Shown one piece after another: positions 17,496 to 24,524 of a stretch of DNA of 31,972 nucleotides. Position 1 is the first letter of the stretch; every line of letters begins with the position of its first letter. The stretch lies in the IMG/VR virus record IMGVR_UViG_3300030104_000940, positions 1 through 31,972 of that record; one strand, 5' to 3'. The notes under the pieces were generated by a model. The model was given only the letters and a program-made list of their open reading frames with translations, made no database searches and was not told where the DNA came from. A program made the position numbers and the translations under genes. This DNA is from a virus.

Positions 17496-17890
17496 TTGTA
17501 TCTTTTCAATAAATTAGTCATATGTTTTTCTATGTAATCGTGAACTTTAGTAGAGTGTTTCTTTATGTTTATCATACTGAAATCTTGGTTATCTACTGAC
17601 TCACGACAAAGAATAGCAACGCCGCCTTCTGTTAAATAATTGTTTATTACTGACCAAGACTTATCAAACTCTTCTTTAAATATATGAAACTCGTTGTCTT
17701 TGTAATAAGACTCTGGCTCTCTGCCACTAAACTTCTTTACAAGAATAGGCGCACTATTACTGCCATCTCGTAAAACAATGTTTACAAGAGGATCACCTTT
17801 TTGTTTACTGTGATCCATGTATACAAATAAACAGTTCTTATTGTCAAGCACATCGTGACTATAGACTGTGTGCATTACAACTATTGGCAT
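17492..17890 (-). CDS. Degenerate DUF7831-like protein
   Basis: A 132 aa protein. The layout NCLFVYMDHSKQKGD, then VLRDGSNSAPILVKK and YYKDNEF, followed by GGVAILC, follows, from memory, a phage family with the pattern LFVFGDNxxxxGxGG, IRDxxNxxGIxTK, YxxD and VVFPxxGxGTG. Here the glycine-rich positions are replaced (the late GxGTG becomes VDNQDFS), so a ligand-binding loop may be lost. It overlaps the primase-helicase stop by 1 nt and endonuclease I by ATGA. Function unknown. The family call is tentative. Confidence 0.5.
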   Translation of the reverse strand: MPIVVMHTVYSHDVLDNKNCLFVYMDHSKQKGDPLVNIVLRDGSNSAPILVKKFSGREPESYYKDNEFHIFKEEFDKSWSVINNYLTEGGVAILCRESVDNQDFSMINIKKHSTKVHDYIEKHMTNLLKRYK

Positions 17891-19488
17891 TAGTCCTCAT
17901 CCTCAAAATCTAAACTCTTTTCCCGTATACGTCCATCTGTAAAGTCGTAATATAGTTTAGAGCATAGTCCTGTAAGACCTGTAAACCTATTCTTTATGAT
18001 ACGTACATACGTAGTGTGACGTTCTATAGGATCATCTGCTTGTCCATTACGTTCTAAACCTACCACAATATCACTAAGCTGTCCTATACTAGCAGAACCC
18101 CGTAGATCAGACAACGATGTATTTAGACCTTCTTCATGGGAACCTTGCATTGGTCTGCGAAGGTGTGATACAACTACCAGTGATATGTTAAGCTCTTGCA
18201 CTAATGTTCTAAGCTTAGTCATACACTCATCTATTGTTCTTCTTTCATCAAAGGAGTGTTCTTGAGAGCTAACAAGTATGCTGATATGATCTAGTATTAC
18301 ATACTTACACTTAGCCGCTTTTGCAAAGTACCTTACACGGGCCAGAACATTATCAATAGTGTTTGATCCAAAGTGATCGAAGAAGAAGTAGCGTCCTGAT
18401 CCTACAGTGTCCTCGTAGGATTGCTTGTACTCTTCCTCTGTATACACGGTATCTGGTAGGTGTAACTGCTTACCTAGCTCTAAGCTCATCATGGATTCAG
18501 CGGTGCTTCTCACGCTCTCCTCCATAAACATCATGCCAATGTTATCATCCGTGTTATCATAGATGTGCTTTACAATCTCTTTTAAAAAACTACTCTTACC
18601 TATGCCAGTTCCAGCACACACTGTGATAAGCTCACCCATACGTATGCCATAGGTCATTCTATTCATACCCTCATATGGATACTCTATAGCAGTCTTAGCT
18701 GGTCCTTCCTTCAATGTGTCCCATAACTGTGTACCTGCAATGATACCATCAGGAGTGTAGCTGTCAGCGTTCCACCATGCCTTAACAAAATCATCGTCTT
18801 CTTTGTTTACTAGATACTCATTAGGGTCTTTTCTGTTAAGAGTTACAATTTTAGCTTTAGGTGACAACAACTCTGCAGCTTTCTTAGCAGCTTTCTTTCC
18901 AGGTTTGTCATTATCAAAGCATATAATAATATTGTCATACGACATAAGATACTCAAAGGATTGCTCGATATCGTTGACAACACCAGAGGCTCCGTTGCGT
19001 ATAGACAAGACAGGCCATGTTGAACCCATCATCTGATAGGCTGAAAGTGCGTCAAGCTCACCCTCACACAAGGTTACATACTTACCCCTTGCAGGAAACT
19101 TGTTCTGTCCAAATAACGTAGCTTGTTTCCAATCACCCGTAGTTTGAAATGTTTTATCACCGTTGTAAGACTTCCCACGGATTTTATTTGCAATCCAATC
19201 ACCATCCTCATTGTAGAATGGATAGTATTGTTGTGTTCCTTCTACTGTAACACCATATGCTTTACATGTGTCTTTTGCTATACCTCTGTCAGGTATTGGT
19301 AATGTCTTACCAGAAGACAGGTACTTAGCGTTCATTGGCGTATTTGTCATAGGTTCCTCTATTAGTTCATCTTCAGGCTTTGTGTGTCTGTCACACGCAA
19401 AACAGTATGTGCTACCATCCTCGTTTATTGCCAGCGCATCACTGCTGCTACAGTTAGGGCAGGGCTGGTGTGTTTTCTGATAATTCAT
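17890..19488 (-). CDS. Bifunctional DNA primase-helicase, T7 gp4-type
   Basis: A 532 aa protein that makes RNA primers and unwinds the fork as a hexamer. An N-terminal zinc finger has Cys10, Cys13, Cys29 and Cys32 (CPNC and CFAC). A TOPRIM primase domain follows with CEGELDA (Glu142) and CFDNDKPG (Asp192, Asp194). The RecA-type helicase domain has Walker A GTGIGKSS (293-300) and Walker B YVILDH (Asp400), then SHLRRP and SDLRGSASIGQLSD. T7 gp4 is 566 aa, so the length fits. It ends acidic (FEDED), as does T7 gp4, whose tail contacts polymerase. Start overlaps the preceding gene as ATGA. Confidence 0.96.
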   Translation of the reverse strand: MNYQKTHQPCPNCSSSDALAINEDGSTYCFACDRHTKPEDELIEEPMTNTPMNAKYLSSGKTLPIPDRGIAKDTCKAYGVTVEGTQQYYPFYNEDGDWIANKIRGKSYNGDKTFQTTGDWKQATLFGQNKFPARGKYVTLCEGELDALSAYQMMGSTWPVLSIRNGASGVVNDIEQSFEYLMSYDNIIICFDNDKPGKKAAKKAAELLSPKAKIVTLNRKDPNEYLVNKEDDDFVKAWWNADSYTPDGIIAGTQLWDTLKEGPAKTAIEYPYEGMNRMTYGIRMGELITVCAGTGIGKSSFLKEIVKHIYDNTDDNIGMMFMEESVRSTAESMMSLELGKQLHLPDTVYTEEEYKQSYEDTVGSGRYFFFDHFGSNTIDNVLARVRYFAKAAKCKYVILDHISILVSSQEHSFDERRTIDECMTKLRTLVQELNISLVVVSHLRRPMQGSHEEGLNTSLSDLRGSASIGQLSDIVVGLERNGQADDPIERHTTYVRIIKNRFTGLTGLCSKLYYDFTDGRIREKSLDFEDED

Positions 19489-19730
19489 TTATCAAACAAA
19501 GTAGCTAATATTCCGTTAAGAAAGATAGATAATGCAACGCTGTTAACTACAATAAGCGCACGATCATTCCATACAATAGACACATATACCCAACCGATTA
19601 TTCCTACTGCATGTAAGTAAAGATTATAAGGAAATATATTCTGAGCAGTGAAAATCATACCTGTCATAAGTATAATAGAAGATGCCCATTTTATATACCA
19701 TACTTTATTCTTTACTTTTCTATCTTTCAT
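19485..19730 (-). CDS. Small integral membrane protein
   Basis: An 81 aa protein with about three hydrophobic segments (roughly 13-30, 36-54 and 58-77) after a basic N-terminus. The central block NLYLHAVGIIGWVYVSIVWNDRA (given here as its key parts: NLYLHAVG, GWVYVSIVWNDRA) resembles a small alphaproteobacterial/phage membrane family that I recall as DUF6552, with the pattern PWNxYxFxxGxxxWxxVGxxWxDRA. It is inserted between exonuclease and primase-helicase with 1-nt and ATGA overlaps. A membrane protein in a replication operon suggests membrane docking of replication or an exclusion role; function unknown. Confidence 0.6.
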   Translation of the reverse strand: MKDRKVKNKVWYIKWASSIILMTGMIFTAQNIFPYNLYLHAVGIIGWVYVSIVWNDRALIVVNSVALSIFLNGILATLFDK

Positions 19731-20572
19731 TACAAAACCTCGTCTACTTTAGGCTCCTTTTCTATATGAGTAAAGTATGTTAATCCACTAGCGTAACGAA
19801 ATACTCTAAGTCCTTGACCTTCGTTAGCGTCTTCCCAACATTGATATTTATAATCGCAGTAAGTACAATTCTTATCAAGTATTCTGTTACCCTGTTTACC
19901 CTCTGCTTTATCCTCGTAGCATTTGCTAGGAACAGTATCTTCTTTCATTGTTTTTTTCAATTCAATGATACGTTCTTTAGCATCAATCATAGATAATTCA
20001 TCAATCTCAACCAACGCCATCTCTGCATTGTTCTTGTTGTATGCAAGAAAATAACCTACGTCACCACCTTCTGCCTGAACATAACCACTTATCTGACCTA
20101 TGTACCCAAAAGGATCATCATGTTCTAACTCATTAAATTTAAATTTTCTAAAGCCAAAATCAGATGCTGACTTAACATCTACTAAAACGCCGTCTATCTT
20201 TGCATCAATGTGACCTTTAACACCTTCTACTACAACTTCTTTCTGTCTGTCTGTAACTTTATGACCAGCTTCCTGTGCTAAAAATAATAAAAAAGATTCA
20301 ACTAAGTTACCAAAAAATAATTTAAGTTTCGTCTGTCCATCTAACTTAGACGGTTTTTTATCTCTGAACTCGTACCATAACTTTCTTGAGTGTTTACCGA
20401 TAGATGACATTCTAAGACTACCGTGTCTTATTCTCTCCTCTGGTGATAGAAAGTTTTCGATGTCCTCACGTAGAGCTTTATAAAACTCTTGTAAGTTTCT
20501 TTCACTGAAACCTTGCTTACCATCCTCTAACATACTGTGTATGTCTGTTATTAATGTATTGATATTAGCCAT
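19730..20572 (-). CDS. PD-(D/E)XK exonuclease, Cas4/RecB-like with Cys cluster
   Basis: A 280 aa protein. Nuclease motifs: GNLVES (Glu92), GHIDAKIDG (His121, Asp123), LVDVKSAS (Asp132, Lys134) and QISGY (Gln160, Tyr164). The C-terminal third has Cys218, then CTYCDYKYQC giving Cys236, Cys239 and Cys245, spaced C-x2-C-x5-C as in Cas4/AddB iron-sulfur nucleases. The usual first ligand near the N-terminal RKLWYEF block is absent (Ser/His there), so Cys218 may be the fourth ligand. Phages of this type probably use it in place of T7 gp6 exonuclease to degrade host DNA and process recombination ends. Confidence 0.85.
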   Translation of the reverse strand: MANINTLITDIHSMLEDGKQGFSERNLQEFYKALREDIENFLSPEERIRHGSLRMSSIGKHSRKLWYEFRDKKPSKLDGQTKLKLFFGNLVESFLLFLAQEAGHKVTDRQKEVVVEGVKGHIDAKIDGVLVDVKSASDFGFRKFKFNELEHDDPFGYIGQISGYVQAEGGDVGYFLAYNKNNAEMALVEIDELSMIDAKERIIELKKTMKEDTVPSKCYEDKAEGKQGNRILDKNCTYCDYKYQCWEDANEGQGLRVFRYASGLTYFTHIEKEPKVDEVL

Positions 20573-20581
20573 GATACTCCC

Positions 20582-20645
20582 AGTGAAAATAAAATATTAG
20601 TAGCCCCACCCCTCGCTCTAATATCGACAACCACCTAAAGTTGTC
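20582..20645 (-). promoter_or_regulatory. Two stem-loops between ssb and exonuclease
   Basis: This is the only sizeable gap inside the minus-strand block downstream of ssb. Read on the minus strand, GACAAC/GTTGTC (20640-20645 and 20626-20631, 8-nt loop) is followed by ATATTAG/CTAATAT (20618-20624 and 20594-20600) around a GC-rich 17-nt loop, then TTTTATTTT. The second resembles an intrinsic terminator or attenuator that would make ssb more abundant than downstream genes. The stem is AT-rich, so the strength is uncertain. Confidence 0.4.
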
Positions 20646-20676
20646 CCTACCTACCATTAGAAAGCGACTCTACCTA

Positions 20677-21120
20677 CTACTCCAAGTCGTCATCATCCTC
20701 CCCTGTATCGAAAGGTACTTCGTCATCGTCTTCGGCTTCTAGTTCATCGTCACCGCCATATGGAATAAGAGATAACACCATAAGACTGTTAAGACCTGGA
20801 CTTACACCTGACTTACCTTTAAACGTCCATTCGTATGGTTTGATGGAAGCTTTAATTTCAGAACCGTTTCCGATTGAAACCTCACCACTCATCTCATTTT
20901 TCTTACGGTCCCATACTTTAGGCGCATACTTACCAGACTTTGCAGTAATGTACTCACCTTTGTCTGCTTTATCACCTTCGCCTTTCTTTACGTCGATGCC
21001 TACAGCTTTAAGGTTTTTGATTGTAGTTTTATCAAGCTGACAGATATCAACCTGATACTTACCGCTTAGTCCATTAGGCTCGAATACCGAGGCCCACTCT
21101 GCTATTCCTCTCACTATCAT
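20677..21120 (-). CDS. ssb: Single-stranded DNA-binding protein, T7 gp2.5-like
   Basis: A 147 aa protein beginning MIVRGIAEWASVFEPNG. I chose the ATG at 21120 because AAAGGAG lies 6 nt upstream; a longer frame from 21165 has no such site. The body (KYQVDICQLDK, KVWDRKKNEM, KPYEWTFKGKSG) fits the OB-fold SSB of marine T7-like phages. The last 25 residues are almost all Asp/Glu, the tail that in gp2.5 contacts polymerase and primase-helicase. It has its own sigma70-like promoter directly upstream, consistent with the need for high expression. Confidence 0.85.
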   Translation of the reverse strand: MIVRGIAEWASVFEPNGLSGKYQVDICQLDKTTIKNLKAVGIDVKKGEGDKADKGEYITAKSGKYAPKVWDRKKNEMSGEVSIGNGSEIKASIKPYEWTFKGKSGVSPGLNSLMVLSLIPYGGDDELEAEDDDEVPFDTGEDDDDLE

Positions 21121-21156
21121 AATAATCTCCTTTGCGATGAGAGTTAAGATACGTAC

Positions 21157-21184
21157 ATTATACACACATTTACGTGCTAGTCAA
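21157..21184 (-). promoter_or_regulatory. Sigma70-like promoter for ssb
   Basis: On the minus strand TTGACT (21179-21184) and a perfect TATAAT (21157-21162) are separated by 16 nt. The -35 overlaps the stop codon of the upstream gene, and the -10 lies about 37 nt before the ssb start. It would allow host RNA polymerase to transcribe ssb and downstream genes separately from polA. Confidence 0.7.
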
Positions 21185-21692
21185 CTACCTTTTTCCAAAT
21201 ATCTATATCATCTGTTGTGTACAGTTCGTGAAGCACATCATCAAGTTTAATTAAAGTAATAACATCTTTTCTATTTGGTCTTTGGTATTTTTTATATAAC
21301 GCTTCTTTACTTGTATTTACGAATACTTCACTAACTTTTTGCTCACAGAAACGTTGCAACATATCACGGTTGACTAACACGAAATCTTTCTCACGTTCAA
21401 AAACAATTTTGTCAGCTTTACCATACAACCATCCATCGTTACCTCTTACATTCTTAAATTCTATCCATGTAAGATCATCATTATAATTATCATCTCGTCT
21501 AGAAAGTTTCTTACGAGCTTTTACATCAACGGATGTAACATTATCATTTTGTGTTAGATACAAGTCAACATGCTTGTATATGTTAGAATCTTTATTTGCA
21601 TGTGCAATTTGATAACCTTTTTTCTTTGCAACATCAGTAAAAGAAATTTCAGCTTGTAGTCCAGCGTTTAACTCTAGTGAGTATCTGCCCAT
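21177..21692 (-). CDS. PD-(D/E)XK-fold nuclease-like protein of unknown role
   Basis: A 171 aa protein. GLQAEISF (Glu15), HVDLYL (Asp43) and SVDVKARKK (Asp56, Lys58) are spaced as in small restriction-like or resolvase folds, with the DxK signature on a predicted strand after a hairpin. The remaining sequence (DLTWIEFKNVRGNDGWLYG, VFEREKDFVLVNR) resembles the core of other PD-(D/E)XK proteins that test DNA or act as nicking enzymes. It overlaps the polA 3' end by 19 nt. Three nucleases in one block suggest distinct jobs in host-DNA turnover, recombination or packaging. Family assignment is by motif only. Confidence 0.65.
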   Translation of the reverse strand: MGRYSLELNAGLQAEISFTDVAKKKGYQIAHANKDSNIYKHVDLYLTQNDNVTSVDVKARKKLSRRDDNYNDDLTWIEFKNVRGNDGWLYGKADKIVFEREKDFVLVNRDMLQRFCEQKVSEVFVNTSKEALYKKYQRPNRKDVITLIKLDDVLHELYTTDDIDIWKKVVD

Positions 21693-23401
21693 GTTTTGCC
21701 TACCTTTGAATCTGCATTAAGTGTCAATCGTACACTAAGAAGCTTACCAGCTTGTCGAATAGTTTCGTCAGCACCATCCATCATAGCTTGTACATCATCA
21801 TTGTGTACCTCGTATTGTAACTCATCATGTATAGTATTGACAAGCCTTGCGTTTAATTTATTTTGTTTTATGTATTTGTGCATACATATAGACCACTGCT
21901 TACATACTATCGCCCCCGCTCCTTGCAACAGTGTATTCAATGCTGCATGTTGGTGACGTACTAGTATGCGTCTACCGTCTAATCCTTTTATGTCTCCCTT
22001 CTCAGCAACCCTCTGCACCCTTGTTATAAGTCTGTTCAACGCTGGCATGTTGGCTAGAAAGTCCCTCTTTAGTATTGCACCATCTCTTGCCGTACCGCCT
22101 ACGACACTACCAAGTTTCTCGGCACCTGCACCATATAAGAAGGCATAGATAAATGTTTTGCTTTGCGCTCTAGTCGATAGTCCTGCCGCCTTTTGATTAA
22201 CAGTGTGTGGATCACCATACAACACCTCATCTATGTAGTCTTCGTCCCGCATGTAATGAGCTAACATCCTAAGTTCTAGACCCTTGGCATCCATACCCAC
22301 TATGCTAAAATTGTCAGCATCCTCCACCGTAAAACATTCCCTACATTCTCTGCCGTAAGGTTTCTCAGATGAAACAACATTAGCCATGTTTGGCGCAGCG
22401 TGTGTCATTCTACCTGTTACTGCACCCATTGGTATAACCTTACCATGCACACGGTTGTCTGACTCACAAGCTTCTAACCAACTCTCTACAGTCTTCCAAC
22501 GAGATTCTAACATCTTCCACTCTGCTAACTTCTTAGCAGCTAGTGGTGCATCGTTAGATATTGTTTCTAAATTCTGTTCGCATATTTTAGGTGAACCTTT
22601 AGGTGTAAACACAGTGGGATTCCACCCACAATGATCTAACCTTGCAATAATTTGTTTAGGACTAGCTAGGTTGAAAGGCTCAAGCTTAAAATATGAGAAG
22701 GGACCGCCCACAGTTTTCTCAGCATCAGTTATGTCACGTAGCCCAACAAGAGACATAGAACCATCTTTTTTTATTCTAGGTGTAACTTCACGAATAAACT
22801 TAGGTATTGGTTTGAAATCTTGTTTTATTTCTTCTTCTATTTTCTTAGCTTTGTTGTATGTTTCTTGATACAAACTGTTTGCTTTTTTAATATCTAAATA
22901 AAAACCATTATTACTCTGTTGATTAATAACATAAGCTATGTTATGTTCTAGTTGTATGGATTGTTCTGAAAACTCCTTACCTTCTTGCAATAAATGTAAA
23001 TATATTTTTTCTGTAACTTCGACATCACGTTTGCAATACTCTATCATCTTATCAGTTAGTTTATCAAACTCATTAAACTCTATCTTATTATATGCTAAAC
23101 GTTTACCCCAAGCATTTAACGAATGACCATCGTCCCTGTTAGGATTAAATAGTCTAGACATAACAAGAGTATCTCTAACTTGTTTTATTTTAATATTAGT
23201 ATCCCATAATTTATTTAAAACAGGAATATCGAACTCAATGCCATTGTGTGTTATTATGATATCATCATTATTAAACACAGGCATATTGTCTTTTGTTGTA
23301 ATAACTTTAACATTGTTTGTTTTTAATTCTTGTATTACAACACACCATATTTGAGATGCTACTAAACTATCTGTTTCTATATCTAAAATGTATGTTGTCA
23401 T
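21674..23401 (-). CDS. polA: Family A DNA polymerase with 3'-5' exonuclease, T7-like
   Basis: A 575 aa replicative polymerase. The exonuclease domain has LDIETDS (Asp7, Glu9), IEFDIP (Asp58) and YCKRD (Tyr122, Asp126). Polymerase motif A is VGMDAKGLELRM (Asp371). Motif B is RAQSKTFIYAFLYGAG (Arg411, Lys415, Tyr423), almost the T7 sequence. Motif C is TIHDELQ (His525, Asp526, Glu527). The residue equivalent to E. coli Phe762 is Tyr419, as in T7 (Tyr526). It is shorter than T7 gp5 (704 aa), and no obvious thioredoxin-binding insertion is apparent. It is the first gene of the minus-strand block; the ATG at 23401 has only a weak ribosome-binding site. Confidence 0.97.
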   Translation of the reverse strand: MTTYILDIETDSLVASQIWCVVIQELKTNNVKVITTKDNMPVFNNDDIIITHNGIEFDIPVLNKLWDTNIKIKQVRDTLVMSRLFNPNRDDGHSLNAWGKRLAYNKIEFNEFDKLTDKMIEYCKRDVEVTEKIYLHLLQEGKEFSEQSIQLEHNIAYVINQQSNNGFYLDIKKANSLYQETYNKAKKIEEEIKQDFKPIPKFIREVTPRIKKDGSMSLVGLRDITDAEKTVGGPFSYFKLEPFNLASPKQIIARLDHCGWNPTVFTPKGSPKICEQNLETISNDAPLAAKKLAEWKMLESRWKTVESWLEACESDNRVHGKVIPMGAVTGRMTHAAPNMANVVSSEKPYGRECRECFTVEDADNFSIVGMDAKGLELRMLAHYMRDEDYIDEVLYGDPHTVNQKAAGLSTRAQSKTFIYAFLYGAGAEKLGSVVGGTARDGAILKRDFLANMPALNRLITRVQRVAEKGDIKGLDGRRILVRHQHAALNTLLQGAGAIVCKQWSICMHKYIKQNKLNARLVNTIHDELQYEVHNDDVQAMMDGADETIRQAGKLLSVRLTLNADSKVGKTWADTH

Positions 23402-23417
23402 TGTACATAGAACCTAG

Positions 23418-23491
23418 AGTGAGGTATAACTGGTAACATTTTACTATTCAGTGCCTACAGTGAGGTATAACTTATAAGATTTTTTATTCAA
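23418..23491 (-). promoter_or_regulatory. Two repeated promoter-like boxes for the polA block
   Basis: A near-duplicate unit of about 40 bp contains the exact 14-mer AGTGAGGTATAACT at 23418-23431 and 23459-23472. Read on the minus strand, each gives a -35/-10 pair: TTGAAT (23486-23491), 16 nt, TATACC (23464-23469); and CTGAAT (23446-23451), 17 nt, TATACC (23423-23428). They face polA. They could be tandem host-type promoters or activator-dependent middle promoters. Confidence 0.5.
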
Positions 23492-23492
23492 T

Positions 23493-23527
23493 AAGTGCTT
23501 GACAGGAGTTTAAAGAGAGATTAAGGT
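23493..23527 (+). promoter_or_regulatory. Sigma70-like early promoter, divergent from polA
   Basis: TTGACA (23499-23504), 17 nt, TAAGGT (23522-23527). The -35 lies in AAGTGCTTGACAGG (23493-23506), a 14-mer repeated exactly at the next early promoter (24777-24790), so the two are probably co-regulated. Confidence 0.6.
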
Positions 23528-23573
23528 ATCCTTGAATGAATGTCAACAACTTTTTTTAGGAAAGGAAAAAGTC

Positions 23574-24173
23574 GTGTTTAATCAAAGGTTTAGAGAGTTT
23601 GTAGGTGGCCGATTCTTTACCGTTAAATTCGTCAAAAAGGACGGAACAGATCGAATTATGACCTGTCGGATTGGTGTCAAGAAATACTCCAATGGAAGGC
23701 CGCAAACCGCCGACCCAGACAAGTATATTGTTGGATGGGAAACTGCTACAAAACAATATCGCAATATCAACATTGAAACGTTGCAGTGGGTAAAGTGCCG
23801 TGGTATGGTTATTAATCTAGTGCGTATGCCGTTACTTACGGAAAATGAAAATAGTTACATCAATAGAACTGTGGATAAAGTCATTTACGATTCATTAAAA
23901 AAGACGGCTAATGGATTACAGAGTACGCTAGGTTTATTCTTAATGGTTGTTACTCTAGTTGCTTGCTCTCCTGGTCAGATAGCTGCTAACAATGGTCCTG
24001 CTGAGTACGCATGGGTAGGATGTCACGAAGTAGTGCAAAATCCTAGCTTTACAGGTGAGTATGCTACTAGCTTACATGCTGGTGATCTACCACTAGGAGC
24101 TAAATTTTATTTTAAACAATTTAGTAAGGATGGAACGGTTGGTCCCGTTACTACTGGTGTGCCTTGTGACTGA
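23574..24173 (+). CDS. SH3-barrel (WYL_2/DUF2693-like) protein with C-terminal lipobox-like segment
   Basis: 199 aa from the GTG at 23574, chosen because AGGAAAGGAAAAA precedes it; an ATG 42 bp upstream has no such site. Residues 1-80 (EFVGGRFFTVKFVKKDGT, RIMTCRIGVKKYSNG, DPDKYIVGWE, QYRNINIETL) follow the small Sm-like SH3 barrel known from phage and plasmid proteins (PF10902, from memory). Residues 116-131 are hydrophobic and end in LVAC, a lipobox motif, but internal to the protein. The remaining 68 residues are Gly-rich with three cysteines. The SH3 family is normally a stand-alone protein, so this looks like a fusion. Function unknown. Confidence 0.7.
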   Translation: MFNQRFREFVGGRFFTVKFVKKDGTDRIMTCRIGVKKYSNGRPQTADPDKYIVGWETATKQYRNINIETLQWVKCRGMVINLVRMPLLTENENSYINRTVDKVIYDSLKKTANGLQSTLGLFLMVVTLVACSPGQIAANNGPAEYAWVGCHEVVQNPSFTGEYATSLHAGDLPLGAKFYFKQFSKDGTVGPVTTGVPCD

Positions 24174-24423
24174 TGATAGAACTAAAAGTTTAGACTTAGG
24201 TTATCGTGTTGTAGATGAAGTTCTAGATGATCTTCTAGTTGATGAAAAAGGTGAAAGCAGTGTTTTATTATTGAGCGGTGCTTTACATGCTGTGTTTCAT
24301 AAGATAGAAACCACGTACGGCAGTGGGCTACACTCTACTGAATTTATCGTTGCAACGTTACAAAATTGTTTAGAGAACCAGATTAGGTTGTTAGAACCTG
24401 ACGAAGATGATGTGATACATTAG
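24166..24423 (+). CDS. Unknown early protein
   Basis: 85 aa from GTG 24166, which overlaps the previous stop as GTGACTGA; a longer frame from ATG 24130 adds an unlikely leucine-rich N-terminus. The sequence is acidic and helical (VVDEVLDDLLVDEKGE, EPDEDD at the end) with a central SGALHAVFHKIE. No recognised family. Coupling suggests co-expression with the SH3 protein. Confidence 0.55.
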   Translation: MTDDRTKSLDLGYRVVDEVLDDLLVDEKGESSVLLLSGALHAVFHKIETTYGSGLHSTEFIVATLQNCLENQIRLLEPDEDDVIH

Positions 24424-24425
24424 CT

Positions 24426-24524
24426 ATGATTAAAGTGATATGGTTATTAACAATAATTAGTTTTATTGTACATGTGATGGAGTTGGCAATAGATTTGTAC
24501 CCTTTTGTGAAAGATTTGTTATGA
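24426..24524 (+). CDS. 32-aa single-span membrane microprotein
   Basis: MIKVIWLLTIISFIVHVMEL followed by a short amphipathic end (AIDLYPFVKDLL). It starts 2 nt after the previous stop and its own stop overlaps the next start as ATGA. One hydrophobic span covers about residues 3-18. The overlap at the stop makes translation likely. Small hydrophobic early proteins in phages often act on host membrane functions, but nothing specific can be read here. Confidence 0.5.
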   Translation: MIKVIWLLTIISFIVHVMELAIDLYPFVKDLL

